A DNA stretch of 51,826 nt. Origin: an uncultured Ectothiorhodospiraceae bacterium (GTDB lineage Bacteria; Pseudomonadota; Gammaproteobacteria; Nitrococcales; Nitrococcaceae). The stretch is taken from contig CAJXKP010000019.1 in assembly GCA_913055565.1 (NCBI GenBank), forward strand, positions 1 through 51,826, in the 5' to 3' direction. Positions 27,871-35,685 of this stretch are shown one piece after another (within the stretch, counting starts at the first letter, position 1; each line of letters starts with the position of its first letter). A program made the translations under genes and the position numbers. The notes below the pieces were generated by a model. The model made no database searches, had not been told where the DNA came from, and saw only the letters and a list, made by a program, of their open reading frames with translations.

Positions 27871-29151
27871 CTAGATCCGTGCGAAAACGCGCTCGGCGGC
27901 ATCCAGGGTATGGTTAATCGCTGCCTCATCGTGGGCTGTTGACACGAAGCCCGCCTCGAAGGGCGACGGCGCCAGATACACACCTTCCGCGAGCATGCCG
28001 TGGAAGAAGCGCTTAAAGCGTTCGGTATCGCTCGCGGCGACGTCGTCAAAACCGCTGACGGCCGCGGCATCCGTGAAGAAGAGCCCCATCATGGTTCCCG
28101 CCTGGTTGGTAGCCAACGGGATCCCCGCCGCCGCCGCGCGCTCTTCGAGGCCCGCGAGCAGCCTCTGGGTGGCCGACACCGCCGCGTCATAGGCACCAGG
28201 CTCGCGCAGTAGCGCCAGCGTCGTCAGCCCCGCCGTCATGGCAACGGGATTACCGGAGAGCGTACCGGCCTGGTACACCGGGCCCACCGGAGAGAGGTAA
28301 TCCATTACCGCCTTGCGGCCGCCGACGGCGCCGACGGGCATGCCACCGCCGATGACCTTCCCCAGACAGGTCAGATCCGGCGTCACGCCATAATGGGCCT
28401 GCGCGCCCCCGAGCGAGACCCGAAAGCCCGTCATCACCTCGTCGAAGATCAGGACGGCATCGTGGCTGTCGCAGAGCTCGCGCAACCCCTCGAGAAAGCC
28501 CGTGACGGGGGGCACACAGCTCATGTTACCGGCCACTGGCTCAACGATGACGCCGGCAAGACGGTCGCCGTAATCCGCGAACACCTGTTGCGCGGCCGCC
28601 AGATCATTAAACGGCGCACTGAGCGTCGTCGCCGCCATCCCCGCGGGCACACCGGGTGAGCCGGGGATGCCTTGGGTAGCCACGCCGGAGCCGGCCTGCA
28701 CCAGCAACGAGTCCACATGACCGTGGTAGTTGCCGCGGAACTTGAGGATCAGGTCGCGCCCGGTGTAACCGCGGGCCAGGCGCACCGCGGTCATGCACGC
28801 CTCCGTGCCCGAGTTCACCAATCGCACCATCTCCACCGACGGCACGATGTCCTTGAGGGTCGCGGCCAGGCGGGTCTCGAGTTCCGTGGGCGCACCAAAG
28901 CTCGTTCCCCGAGCCACCGAGTCCTGAATCGCTGAGACGACTTGAGGATGGGCGTGGCCGACGGCCAACGGCCCATAGGACAGGACGTAGTCCACATAGT
29001 CACGCCCGTCCTCATCGCGAATCCAGGCCCCATGGCCCTCACGGATGACCGGGGGCGTGCCGCCGACCCCCGTATAGGCGCGTACCGCGGAGTTAACGCC
29101 GCCGACGAGATGGGTTTTGGCCTCTTCGAAAAGCTGTTCCGAACGCGTCAT
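27871..29151 (-). CDS. hemL: glutamate-1-semialdehyde 2,1-aminomutase
   Basis: PLP enzyme of 426 residues that makes 5-aminolevulinate, the committed tetrapyrrole precursor, by the C5 pathway. The PLP-lysine segment is [17 protein letters not shown]. Other family blocks are [34 protein letters not shown] and [15 protein letters not shown]. The ATG at 29151 ([12 protein letters not shown]) has AAAGGA about 10 nt upstream. It lies 28 bp after thiE in the same direction, the common thiE-hemL operon. It supplies the same pathway as hemJ at 9623. Confidence 0.97.
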   Translation of the reverse strand: MTRSEQLFEEAKTHLVGGVNSAVRAYTGVGGTPPVIREGHGAWIRDEDGRDYVDYVLSYGPLAVGHAHPQVVSAIQDSVARGTSFGAPTELETRLAATLKDIVPSVEMVRLVNSGTEACMTAVRLARGYTGRDLILKFRGNYHGHVDSLLVQAGSGVATQGIPGSPGVPAGMAATTLSAPFNDLAAAQQVFADYGDRLAGVIVEPVAGNMSCVPPVTGFLEGLRELCDSHDAVLIFDEVMTGFRVSLGGAQAHYGVTPDLTCLGKVIGGGMPVGAVGGRKAVMDYLSPVGPVYQAGTLSGNPVAMTAGLTTLALLREPGAYDAAVSATQRLLAGLEERAAAAGIPLATNQAGTMMGLFFTDAAAVSGFDDVAASDTERFKRFFHGMLAEGVYLAPSPFEAGFVSTAHDEAAINHTLDAAERVFARI

Positions 29152-29179
29152 CGTCGATGATCCTTTTGCCTGAATTCGC

Positions 29180-29809
29180 TCACCCAAGGGCCGCCTTCAA
29201 TTCGCGCGCCGCGCCCTCGGGGTCGTCGGCATCGTAGACGGCACTGATAACGGCGATGGCATCGATGCCTGCCTCGGCCAGAAGGCCCGCATTGTCAGCC
29301 GTAATGCCCCCGATCGCTACCACCGGCCGGTCGAAGCGCTGGCGCGCGCGCGCCAGAAACGCCGGATCGGCGCGTACCGCCGATGGCTTGGTCGGCGACG
29401 GGAACGCACTCCCGAACGCCAGATAATCCGCGCCCTCGGCGAGCGCCCAGTCGCCACGCGCGAGCTCGTTGTAACAGGAGACCCCGATAACAGCATGCGG
29501 GCCCAAGCGCTGGCGGGCTCGCCGTATAGGCGCATCGTCGCGGCCCAAATGAACGCCGTCCGCGCCGACGGCGGCAGCCAACTCGATGTCGTCATTCACG
29601 ATAAAGCAACCGCCGTGGCGATGGGTTACGGCCATCAGCTCAGCCGCTTCCTGCCGCCGCCGCCCGTCATCGCTCGATTTATCGCGGTACTGCACGCAGC
29701 ACGCGCCGCCGCGTAAAGCCGCCGCTGTCGCCGCCACAAGCGCTTGCCGACCCGCTGTGTGGGGCGTGGTAATGATGTAGAGCCCACTAATGGCACTGGC
29801 CTGAGTCAT
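29180..29809 (-). CDS. thiE: thiamine-phosphate synthase
   Basis: TIM-barrel enzyme of 209 residues that joins HMP-pyrophosphate and thiazole phosphate to form thiamine phosphate. The motifs [37 protein letters not shown] and [13 protein letters not shown] are those of ThiE. The start at 29809 opens the family N-terminus (SGLYIITTP); the long open frame further upstream runs through rubredoxin on the other strand and is rejected. A TATACT box lies only about 10 bp upstream, so the mRNA leader would be very short. No TPP riboswitch sequence is visible in the 113-bp gap to rubredoxin. Confidence 0.95.
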   Translation of the reverse strand: MTQASAISGLYIITTPHTAGRQALVAATAAALRGGACCVQYRDKSSDDGRRRQEAAELMAVTHRHGGCFIVNDDIELAAAVGADGVHLGRDDAPIRRARQRLGPHAVIGVSCYNELARGDWALAEGADYLAFGSAFPSPTKPSAVRADPAFLARARQRFDRPVVAIGGITADNAGLLAEAGIDAIAVISAVYDADDPEGAARELKAALG

Positions 29810-29922
29810 AGGCCTGCAGTATACCGTCCGCAAGACGAGTTCCGCGAACCCGACCATGGGGCTGGCGTGACCATGGCAGTGGCCGCTATCCTCCACAGCC
29901 GTCTCAATCGATAGGGGGTAGC

Positions 29923-30093
29923 ATGGAATACAAGGCATACATGTGCGTGGTCTGCGGCTGGATCTACGAGGAGGAAAAGGGCGTACCCGAGGAGGGAATT
30001 GAGCCCGGCACGCGGTGGGAGGACATCCCCGATACCTTCGTCTGCCCCGAGTGCGGCGCGGAGAAGGACGATTTCGAGATGATCGAGATCTAG
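29923..30093 (+). CDS. rubredoxin
   Basis: A 56-residue electron carrier with one iron held by four cysteines: CVVCGW near the start and CPECGAEK near the end. The hydrophobic core WEDIPDTFVCP is standard. The ATG has AGGGGG about 6 nt upstream. It is divergent from thiE, as in many gammaproteobacteria. The TAG stop is the last three bases of a CTAG (30090-30093) that starts a degenerate member of the repeat family. It is shorter than usual gene-calling cut-offs but secure. Confidence 0.96.
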   Translation: MEYKAYMCVVCGWIYEEEKGVPEEGIEPGTRWEDIPDTFVCPECGAEKDDFEMIEI

Positions 30094-30244
30094 GCAGCCG
30101 TCGCGCGAGCCTGTGGCCGCTGGGTGCGCGCGGCCACGGCGCGGCGCGCCGTACCGGCAGTGACATCAGGCTGTGCGGCGTTGCCTGCGGCCCTGCCCAG
30201 CGGCCCCACAAAGCGCCACGGCGGCGCAGGCCCGTGGACGCTAG
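30090..30244. repeat. degenerate MITE-like element, copy G
   Basis: A 155-bp stretch from CTAG to CTAG. The left end CTAGGCAGCCGTCGCGCGAG matches copy C apart from a deletion of about 10 bp at the GCTGAACAAT core. The sub-terminal parts GGCCGCTGGG and CCCAGCGGCC are inverted and shared with copy C. The left CTAG supplies the rubredoxin stop (TAG, plus strand). The right CTAG supplies the stop of the broken minus-strand ORF at 30241-30444. It sits between convergent genes. Confidence 0.6.
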
Positions 30245-30444
30245 CGCAGCAGTACCAGAACTACCACAGCGACGCTCGCGATTCCGCCAGTTGCGACCCA
30301 CATGGGGTGGCGGCGCCACCACCGCGGCTCGGCCTCGTCATCGCTGGCTCCCTCCCGCCGTCCCGCATCGGCCTTGCTCGCAGCAGCCGCTCACGGGGCC
30401 GACCCCGCCGGAGCGACGTCCACGCGCTGCTCAGGGGCCTGCAT
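30241..30444 (-). pseudogene. small membrane protein gene with an in-frame TGA
   Basis: From ATG 30444 the frame reads MQAPEQRVDVAPAGSAP, then TGA, then a continuous 49-codon stretch. That stretch has an acidic part (SDDEAEPRWWRRHPMW) and one transmembrane helix (VATGGIASVAVVVLVLLR), ending at TAG. The shape is that of a small tail-anchored inner-membrane protein. The single TGA could be a CGA-to-TGA change, a sequencing error, or a sign the gene is dead. No in-frame start codon lies between the TGA and an internal ATG at the helix. It lies 129 bp downstream of cpdA on the same strand. No family is recognised. The rest of 30445-30573 shows nothing. Confidence 0.4.
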
Positions 30445-30573
30445 CTCACCCGGAGCCGCCACCGCGCCACCCTGCACCGCTAGCGCCTATCGGGGTGCTC
30501 GGTTGGTGCCATCTTCCCCCCTCACCGCGAGCCATCTACTTGGCACGCCCCCATGCACCCTTATAACGCCCGG

Positions 30574-31314
30574 TTAGCCCACACGCTCAACGCCCGAGCT
30601 AATGGCGCCGTCAGGTCCCAACTCCAACCAACGGTAGCCGGGTGGCTGATCGTCCACCGCAAAGGACACGCTAGCCGGCGTGAACTGAAGGCTGGTCGCC
30701 GGCGTCGCCAGCAATCGCACTGATCCGTGCCACGCGTCGTAGGCCTGGTGGACATGCCCCCAGACGGCAGCCTGAACCTGCGGGTAGCGTCCCAGCGCTT
30801 GCAACAGCGCCTCGCCGTCACTGAGACCGATCGCATCGAGCCACGGGGCCCCGATCGAGACGGGCTGATGATGCAGGGCAATCAAGGCCGGACGATCGGG
30901 GTTGGACGCGAGACAGCCCTCCAAGGCCTGGCGCTGAGCCGACCCGACACGGCCGCCGGACCAGTCATCACAGGCCGTATTTAGCAGGATCAGCTGCCAC
31001 TCGCCGAGCACACGATGCGTCACCCAACGCACCGGCCCCTGGCCGAAATGGCCCAGCATGCGTTGCGGATCGTCATGGTTGCCGGGGATGACCAAGACCT
31101 CAGGCGCCAGTGGCTCCAGGGCCTCACGGATGCGTCGATAGCCCGCGTCACTGCCATCGTGCGTTAGGTCGCCGGTAAGCAGTACGGCATCGGGCGCTGG
31201 CGCCCGCGACAGCGCGTCGCACACCCGCTGCAGGCCAAGCTCTGGGCGGCACCCACCCAGGTCAGCACCCGGATCGGCGAACAAATGGGTATCCGTTAGT
31301 TGAACCAGCCGCAA
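30574..31314 (-). CDS. cpdA: CpdA-like 3',5'-cyclic-nucleotide phosphodiesterase
   Basis: Calcineurin-type metallophosphoesterase of 246 residues that is expected to hydrolyse cAMP. The metal motifs are LTDTHLF (DxH), LLTGDLTHDG (GDxxH), VIPGNHDDPQ (GNHD), and ALHHQPVSIG and WGHVHQAYD (GHxH). The order and length match CpdA (Icc). The start is TTG at 31314 with a GGGGG run about 5 nt upstream; the ATG nearby is in another frame. It stands alone, transcribed towards the broken small membrane gene. Confidence 0.9.
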   Translation of the reverse strand: MRLVQLTDTHLFADPGADLGGCRPELGLQRVCDALSRAPAPDAVLLTGDLTHDGSDAGYRRIREALEPLAPEVLVIPGNHDDPQRMLGHFGQGPVRWVTHRVLGEWQLILLNTACDDWSGGRVGSAQRQALEGCLASNPDRPALIALHHQPVSIGAPWLDAIGLSDGEALLQALGRYPQVQAAVWGHVHQAYDAWHGSVRLLATPATSLQFTPASVSFAVDDQPPGYRWLELGPDGAISSGVERVG

Positions 31315-31426
31315 TCCATCCCCCGTCAGGTCTAACGCTCGCGCCGCACGCCGTAAGCACTAACATGGCGCGCGTCGTACTCGATTTCTGTTGTCCGGGG
31401 CACAAGGAAAGACCCCCAATCCCCAG

Positions 31427-32497
31427 CTAATCCCAAGCCGGTTGACGGCCATTCAGCCACAGATGGCTGTACCAGTAGAAGGCACCGTCCGACGCCGGCA
31501 GGGTACAATTATAGCGACTCCGCCCCGGTGGCAGCTGGCCTTCAGCGCTGACGGCCACGCGCCCAGCGCCCAGGCTACTAATCGTTAACCGCTGGTGGCC
31601 GTAGAAGCACTGCAAGCGCTCGGCAGGTACCTCGCCATGCGACAGCTCCAGCACCAGGCGCGGTGCCTGGCCATCCGCTACCACGGGATCCCAGGGCGTC
31701 ACCTCGCGTACCGGTAGCGGGCGGGCATGGATCTTGTCGCGAAACCCCGCCATGGCCGCGTAGCGTTCATTAAAGCTAAACCGCGGCAGGGCCCGCTGAT
31801 CGGCGTCGGCGTCAGTGACGCCGCCATGTTGGCCGAAAGCGGCATAGTCGAGATCGCGCAACATGCCAGCCACCTCGGCGTTGTACTCGCCGTAGGGATA
31901 CGCAAACAGCGGCGGGTTCGTGGCCACGGCCGCCTTGCCGAGCTCCGCGACCAAGCGTCGCTGCCCCCGGCGGATATCCGCGCGGATACGCTCGCGCCAA
32001 CCGGCCGAACCCTCACCGCTTCGTCGCCGCACGAGATGGGCATGACTGGCCGAGTGATTGGCGAAGACCACGCCCGGTCCGCGCATGGAACGCATGGCTT
32101 GCCAGTCGAGATAGCCCCGCATCCCCTGATCCACCGGATCCGCAGCGACGAACAGGGTATAGGGCCAATCCCGTTGTTGCAGGCGCGGATGCGCGTTCTC
32201 ACGCACCGAGGTGTAGGCATCATCGAAGGTGATCGCCACGGTCTTCTCCGGTAGCGGCTCCCCGGCGCGGAGGCGGCGCATGATGGTCGGCAGCGCCATG
32301 ACCCGGAAGTCGTTAGCGGCAAGATAGTCGAGATGAGCCTCGAACTGCTCAACGCGAATATTGGTGCTTGGGAAGCGGTCATCACCCACGCGGTGATACA
32401 TCAACACAACCGCGTAATCCTGTGCCGCCGCCCCAAACGCAATAAGCAACAGTGCCACCGCCGCCAGCGCTCGTGGCATCGCGAACAAGCCCGCCAT
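31427..32497 (-). CDS. exported polysaccharide deacetylase
   Basis: A 356-residue secreted or periplasmic protein. It has a signal peptide (about residues 1-25, ending ...AFGAAAQ) and a NodB/CE4 domain (about 30-270). The catalytic motifs are TFDDAY (metal Asp and base) and NHSASHAHL (H-x3-H metal ligands), followed by FAYPYGEYN. A C-terminal beta-rich tail (about 275-356) contains paired hydrophobic strands and two cysteines. The substrate is unknown; poly-N-acetylglucosamine (PgaB-like) or cell-wall glycan are options. The start at 32497 has AGGAAG about 5 nt upstream. It is divergent from the FAD-linked oxidase gene. Confidence 0.88.
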   Translation of the reverse strand: MAGLFAMPRALAAVALLLIAFGAAAQDYAVVLMYHRVGDDRFPSTNIRVEQFEAHLDYLAANDFRVMALPTIMRRLRAGEPLPEKTVAITFDDAYTSVRENAHPRLQQRDWPYTLFVAADPVDQGMRGYLDWQAMRSMRGPGVVFANHSASHAHLVRRRSGEGSAGWRERIRADIRRGQRRLVAELGKAAVATNPPLFAYPYGEYNAEVAGMLRDLDYAAFGQHGGVTDADADQRALPRFSFNERYAAMAGFRDKIHARPLPVREVTPWDPVVADGQAPRLVLELSHGEVPAERLQCFYGHQRLTISSLGAGRVAVSAEGQLPPGRSRYNCTLPASDGAFYWYSHLWLNGRQPAWD

Positions 32498-32670
32498 CTA
32501 ACTTCCTATTGCCCTGGGTCCGTATGTCGTGCCGCCGTGCGACCCGCCTGGGGCGGCATCCGGCGCGTGATCGTGCGACATTCAATCACAGCCGTCGATG
32601 ATATTGACGGTTACCGGGGCGGGGCAGAGGATTGCGGATACGCCCGCACCCAAGCGAGTCGGAGGACAGG

Positions 32671-34119
32671 ATGGCGACGTCAGCCGAGTTACTGGCAAGC
32701 CTCAGCGATATCGTCGGCCCAGGGCATGTCCTGACATGCAACGAGGCCATGGCGCCCTATCGGAGCGAGCGCCGCGGCCTGTTCACCAGCGAGCCGCAGG
32801 CCGTGGTGCGCCCCGGCGACACCCAGGCCGTGGCGGCGACGGTCGCCGCCTGCGCGAGCCATGGTGCAGCCGTCATCCCACAGGGCGGCAACACCGGGCT
32901 GGTAGGCGGCAGCGTTGCCCACCAACGGCACGCCATCGTACTCAGCCTCGAGCGCTTGTCTCGAATCCGCACGGTCGATGCCATGAACCGAACCCTGACC
33001 GCCGAGGCGGGGTGTCCCTTGGCAGCGGTTCAATCCGCGGCCGCCGAGGTCGATCGTTTGTTCCCGCTCAGCTATGCCGCCGAGTCGGCCTGCCAGCTGG
33101 GAGGGAATCTGGCCACGAACGCGGGCGGGATGAATGTACTGCGCTACGGCAACGCGCGCGAGCTAACACTCGGCCTCGAGGTGGTTCTCGCCGATGGCCG
33201 TATCTGGGACGGCCTAACTGGCCTGCGCAAAGACAACGCGGGCTACGATCTACGCAACCTATTCATCGGCTCCGAGGGCACACTTGGGATCATAACGGCG
33301 GCGGTCATGCGCCTATTCCCGCGGCCTCGCCAGACGGTCACCGCCGTGGTGGCGCTCGATGAGCCGGACCATGCGGTAGCGCTACTCCACGGCCTACAGG
33401 CCGCTACCGGCGAGGCCATTAGCGCGTTCGAGCTGATGTCGCGATTCAGCATAACCATGGCATGGCGTCACGGCGAGGGCTGCGACGAGCCCTTCACCCA
33501 GTCGGCACCGTGGTACGTGGTGCTCGACGCCGCCACCACCCAGGCGAGCGACGATCTGGCAGACCGGCTTGGGTCGACACTCGACCAGCACCGTCGGGAT
33601 GGCCAGGTACGCGAATGGCACCTCGGGTCGACGCCCGATGAACGCGCCGCCCTGTGGCGGCCGCGCAACCAGATCCCCGCCGCGCAACGCCACGAAGGGG
33701 CGAGCATTAAACACGATATCGCCGTGCCCGTCTCGCGGGTCCCGGAGTTCTTGCGCCGCGCGGACCAGCTAGCGGTCGACTACATGACCGGCATCCGGCC
33801 ATGTGCGTTCGGCCATGTCGGCGACGGCAACATCCACTACAACCTCAGCCAACCCGAGGGCATGACGGCCGAGGCCTTCCTGGCGCACTGGCAACCGCTC
33901 ACGGAGCGCATCCATGACCTAGTCGTCGCTATGGGGGGATCATTCGCTGCCGAGCACGGCATCGGACGCCTCAAGTCAGGCGAGGTGCAGCGACTCAAGA
34001 CGCCGGTGGAAACCGACATGATGGGTGCCATTAAGGGCGTCCTCGACCCGGACAATGTGCTCAATCCGGGCGCGATGACCGCACCCAGGGGAGGATACGA
34101 GGCCCTAGGGAGCCGCTGA
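32671..34119 (+). CDS. FAD-linked oxidase, D-2-hydroxyacid (D-2-hydroxyglutarate/D-lactate) dehydrogenase family
   Basis: A 482-residue flavoprotein of the VAO/GlcD group. The PCMH FAD domain (about 40-220) shows PQGGNTGLVGGS and GGNLATNAGGMNVLRYGNARE. The C-terminal cap has the metal/substrate motif HVGDGNIHYN and AEHGIGRLKSGE. These fit D-2-hydroxyglutarate dehydrogenase or D-lactate dehydrogenase; the exact substrate cannot be told, but a serA-linked D-2HG role is common. The ATG at 32671 has GGAGGACAGG upstream. The last four codons and the TGA (34108-34119) lie inside the left end of repeat copy C, so the C-terminus LGSR was written by the insertion. Confidence 0.88.
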   Translation: MATSAELLASLSDIVGPGHVLTCNEAMAPYRSERRGLFTSEPQAVVRPGDTQAVAATVAACASHGAAVIPQGGNTGLVGGSVAHQRHAIVLSLERLSRIRTVDAMNRTLTAEAGCPLAAVQSAAAEVDRLFPLSYAAESACQLGGNLATNAGGMNVLRYGNARELTLGLEVVLADGRIWDGLTGLRKDNAGYDLRNLFIGSEGTLGIITAAVMRLFPRPRQTVTAVVALDEPDHAVALLHGLQAATGEAISAFELMSRFSITMAWRHGEGCDEPFTQSAPWYVVLDAATTQASDDLADRLGSTLDQHRRDGQVREWHLGSTPDERAALWRPRNQIPAAQRHEGASIKHDIAVPVSRVPEFLRRADQLAVDYMTGIRPCAFGHVGDGNIHYNLSQPEGMTAEAFLAHWQPLTERIHDLVVAMGGSFAAEHGIGRLKSGEVQRLKTPVETDMMGAIKGVLDPDNVLNPGAMTAPRGGYEALGSR

Positions 34120-34303
34120 ACAATTCGCGCGAACCTCTGGCCGCTGGGCGCCGCGCCGATAAGGCGGAAAGCGCCGCGCTAGCCTGGCCGTCCAGTCAGG
34201 CTTTGAGACGCCGACTGCGCACGCGCCCAGCGGCCCCAGAGGGCGCGCCACGGCGACGCTGTGGCACGCAGAGGCCCACGAGAATTATTCAGCGTCTCCC
34301 TAG
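34105..34303. mobile_element. MITE-like element, copy C
   Basis: A 199-bp element bounded by CTAG (34105-34108 and 34300-34303). Left end CTAGGGAGCCGCTGAACAAT; right-end reverse complement CTAGGGAGACGCTGAATAAT (18 of 20). Sub-terminal inverted repeat GGCCGCTGGGCGC / GCGCCCAGCGGCC. It overlaps the 3' end of the FAD oxidase gene, whose TGA lies at 34117-34119 within the end repeat. It sits between this gene and the convergent MTHFR-like gene. Confidence 0.85.
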
Positions 34304-34384
34304 GAGGTGACTGATTCGGGCACCGAAGCCATGGGCCAGCGGCGGGCGACCGGAGCAACCAGCCGCCGCCAGTATCGCCGAGGG

Positions 34385-35296
34385 TTAGTCCCGCTCGGCA
34401 ACGTCCTTGAGGCGCTGCGCGAGATCCACCGTCATCTCATTCGGGATCTTGCCGATAGGCGCGAGATTGATGCCCAGCGGCACCGAGGTCGCGAGGTTGC
34501 GACGGTGCGTCTCGATGGTCTGCCACGCCGTCTCGATATGCTCCTGCGCCCGGTTGGCGACGCGATCAGGATCCTCGGTCAACCAGCTCTCAAGCTCAGG
34601 CTCAATGTTAACGCCCAACCAGTGCAAGAACTTGATGTTACGCGACGATTTGATCGGGGTGACCGTGAGCAGCATCTCCGGCATGGCCTTTTGGTCACCG
34701 TATTCGGCCAACGCATCGAGCAGCCGCGTGAACTCCTCGGGGTGATAGACGATCTGAGTGGTGAAGAAATCGGCGCCGCTATCGATCTTGCGGAATAGGC
34801 GGTTGGCCTCACCCTCGCGCGTCGGGATACAGATATTGCCGACCTTCAGGGCCGGGTCATTAATAGTCTTGCGAATCAGCTGGTTCGCCTGCGGGACGTT
34901 GGGACCGGGGTAATCGATGCTGCTGTCCTCGCCGCCAACCAGCACGAACTGACGCACGCCGTATTGCTCCCAGGTCTCCCGGAACCAATCGGCCTGTTCC
35001 TCGGGCGTCAAATGCACCACCACCCGATTGATCATGCACTCAAGGCCGAAGCGATCCTTGATGCGGCGCGCCAGCTCGCGCGGCTCAACGCGCGGCTCGA
35101 AGGCCTGCAGGCGCTCCCCCTTGTCACTCTTGGAGCTCTCTTCGCGAATCTCCGGGATATTCACGCCATGCAGCGGAACCTGGCTATGGATGGCATCCAC
35201 CTTCGATAGGACTTCCTCGATGCCCTCCTCACCGTACTTATCGAACGGCGGAACGGCTTCCAGGCACAGACTAAACGGGCTGTCATCTCGGCTCAT
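34385..35296 (-). CDS. divergent methylenetetrahydrofolate reductase-like protein
   Basis: A 303-residue TIM-barrel protein resembling the MTHFR (MetF) family. Its TIM-barrel phrases include CLEAVPPFDKYGEEGIEEV at the position of FEFFPPR and DSGADFFTTQIVYHPEEF at DAGANRAITQFFFD. The LRGD motif with the folate-contact Asp of E. coli MetF reads VGGEDSS here, and no SVTYGA segment is seen. It may still reduce methylene-THF or act on a different substrate. It should not be named metF without proof. The start at 35296 (MSRDDSPFSLCLEAVPP) is the first sensible ATG. It is upstream-flanked by a nested palindrome (35405-35507) and repeat copy D. Confidence 0.65.
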   Translation of the reverse strand: MSRDDSPFSLCLEAVPPFDKYGEEGIEEVLSKVDAIHSQVPLHGVNIPEIREESSKSDKGERLQAFEPRVEPRELARRIKDRFGLECMINRVVVHLTPEEQADWFRETWEQYGVRQFVLVGGEDSSIDYPGPNVPQANQLIRKTINDPALKVGNICIPTREGEANRLFRKIDSGADFFTTQIVYHPEEFTRLLDALAEYGDQKAMPEMLLTVTPIKSSRNIKFLHWLGVNIEPELESWLTEDPDRVANRAQEHIETAWQTIETHRRNLATSVPLGINLAPIGKIPNEMTVDLAQRLKDVAERD

Positions 35297-35404
35297 CGCG
35301 AATCGACTCTCCGGTTGCGCAGAACCGCGCAAGTCTCCGATGCCACGCCGCATCAGTCAAGCCGCCGCGGGCACAGCCAGCAATCCCCATTCTGGCCGTC
35401 GAGC

Positions 35405-35507
35405 TGGTCGCGTTACCCCCTGCCGAGGGCGTCTGCGGCCAGGGAAGGCCGCAGTCGAGCCTCCAGGGAAGGTCTATGGCGTCCCTCGGCAGGGGGTAAC
35501 GCGACCA
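35405..35507. repeat. nested palindrome, 25-bp arms
   Basis: The arms 35405-35429 and 35483-35507 are perfectly complementary over 25 bp (TGGTCGCGTTACCCCCTGCC...). Between them lies a second perfect hairpin TGCGGCC-AGGGAA-GGCCGCA (35434-35453). A copy of CCAGGGAAGG recurs at 35463-35472. The fold would be a long stem with an inner hairpin on either strand. It lies about 110 bp upstream of the MTHFR-like start and 175 bp beyond the mgtE stop, inside a 385-bp gap (35297-35681) that also holds repeat copy D and no gene. Confidence 0.8.
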
Positions 35508-35575
35508 CGCGCCATCCTGGCAAGCACATAATTATAATTGCTGGGGGCACAGCCCCGCCTACTCGGGCCCGAGGC

Positions 35576-35685
35576 CTAGGGAGACGCTGAACAATGCACG
35601 CAAGCCTCGGGCTGCTGAGCGCGCGCCCCAGGCAGCCCCGCCGTGGCGCGCAGAGACCCGCGAGAATTATTCAGCGTCTGCCTAG
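35576..35685. mobile_element. MITE-like element, copy D
   Basis: A 110-bp element, the shortest clear copy, bounded by CTAG (35576-35579 and 35682-35685). Left end CTAGGGAGACGCTGAACAAT; right-end reverse complement CTAGGCAGACGCTGAATAAT (18 of 20). The right CTAG holds the TAG stop of mgtE. It lies between mgtE and the MTHFR-like gene. Confidence 0.85.

Noticed and set aside
29810-29922. TPP riboswitch before thiE
   Set aside because: The conserved CTGAGA and ACCTGA blocks are absent and the leader is too short.
29810-30322. Long N-terminal extension of thiE to 30322
   Set aside because: It runs antisense through rubredoxin and gives low-complexity Arg/Pro/Ser sequence; ThiE begins at SGLYIITTP after ATG 29809.
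32598-33362. 254-codon plus-strand frame overlapping the FAD oxidase in another frame
   Set aside because: The FAD oxidase frame shows clear family motifs, and the alternative frame has none.
35297-35576. SAM or SAH riboswitch before the MTHFR-like gene
   Set aside because: The nested palindrome does not show the known SAM-I, SAM-II or SAH core sequences; it remains a plain inverted repeat.
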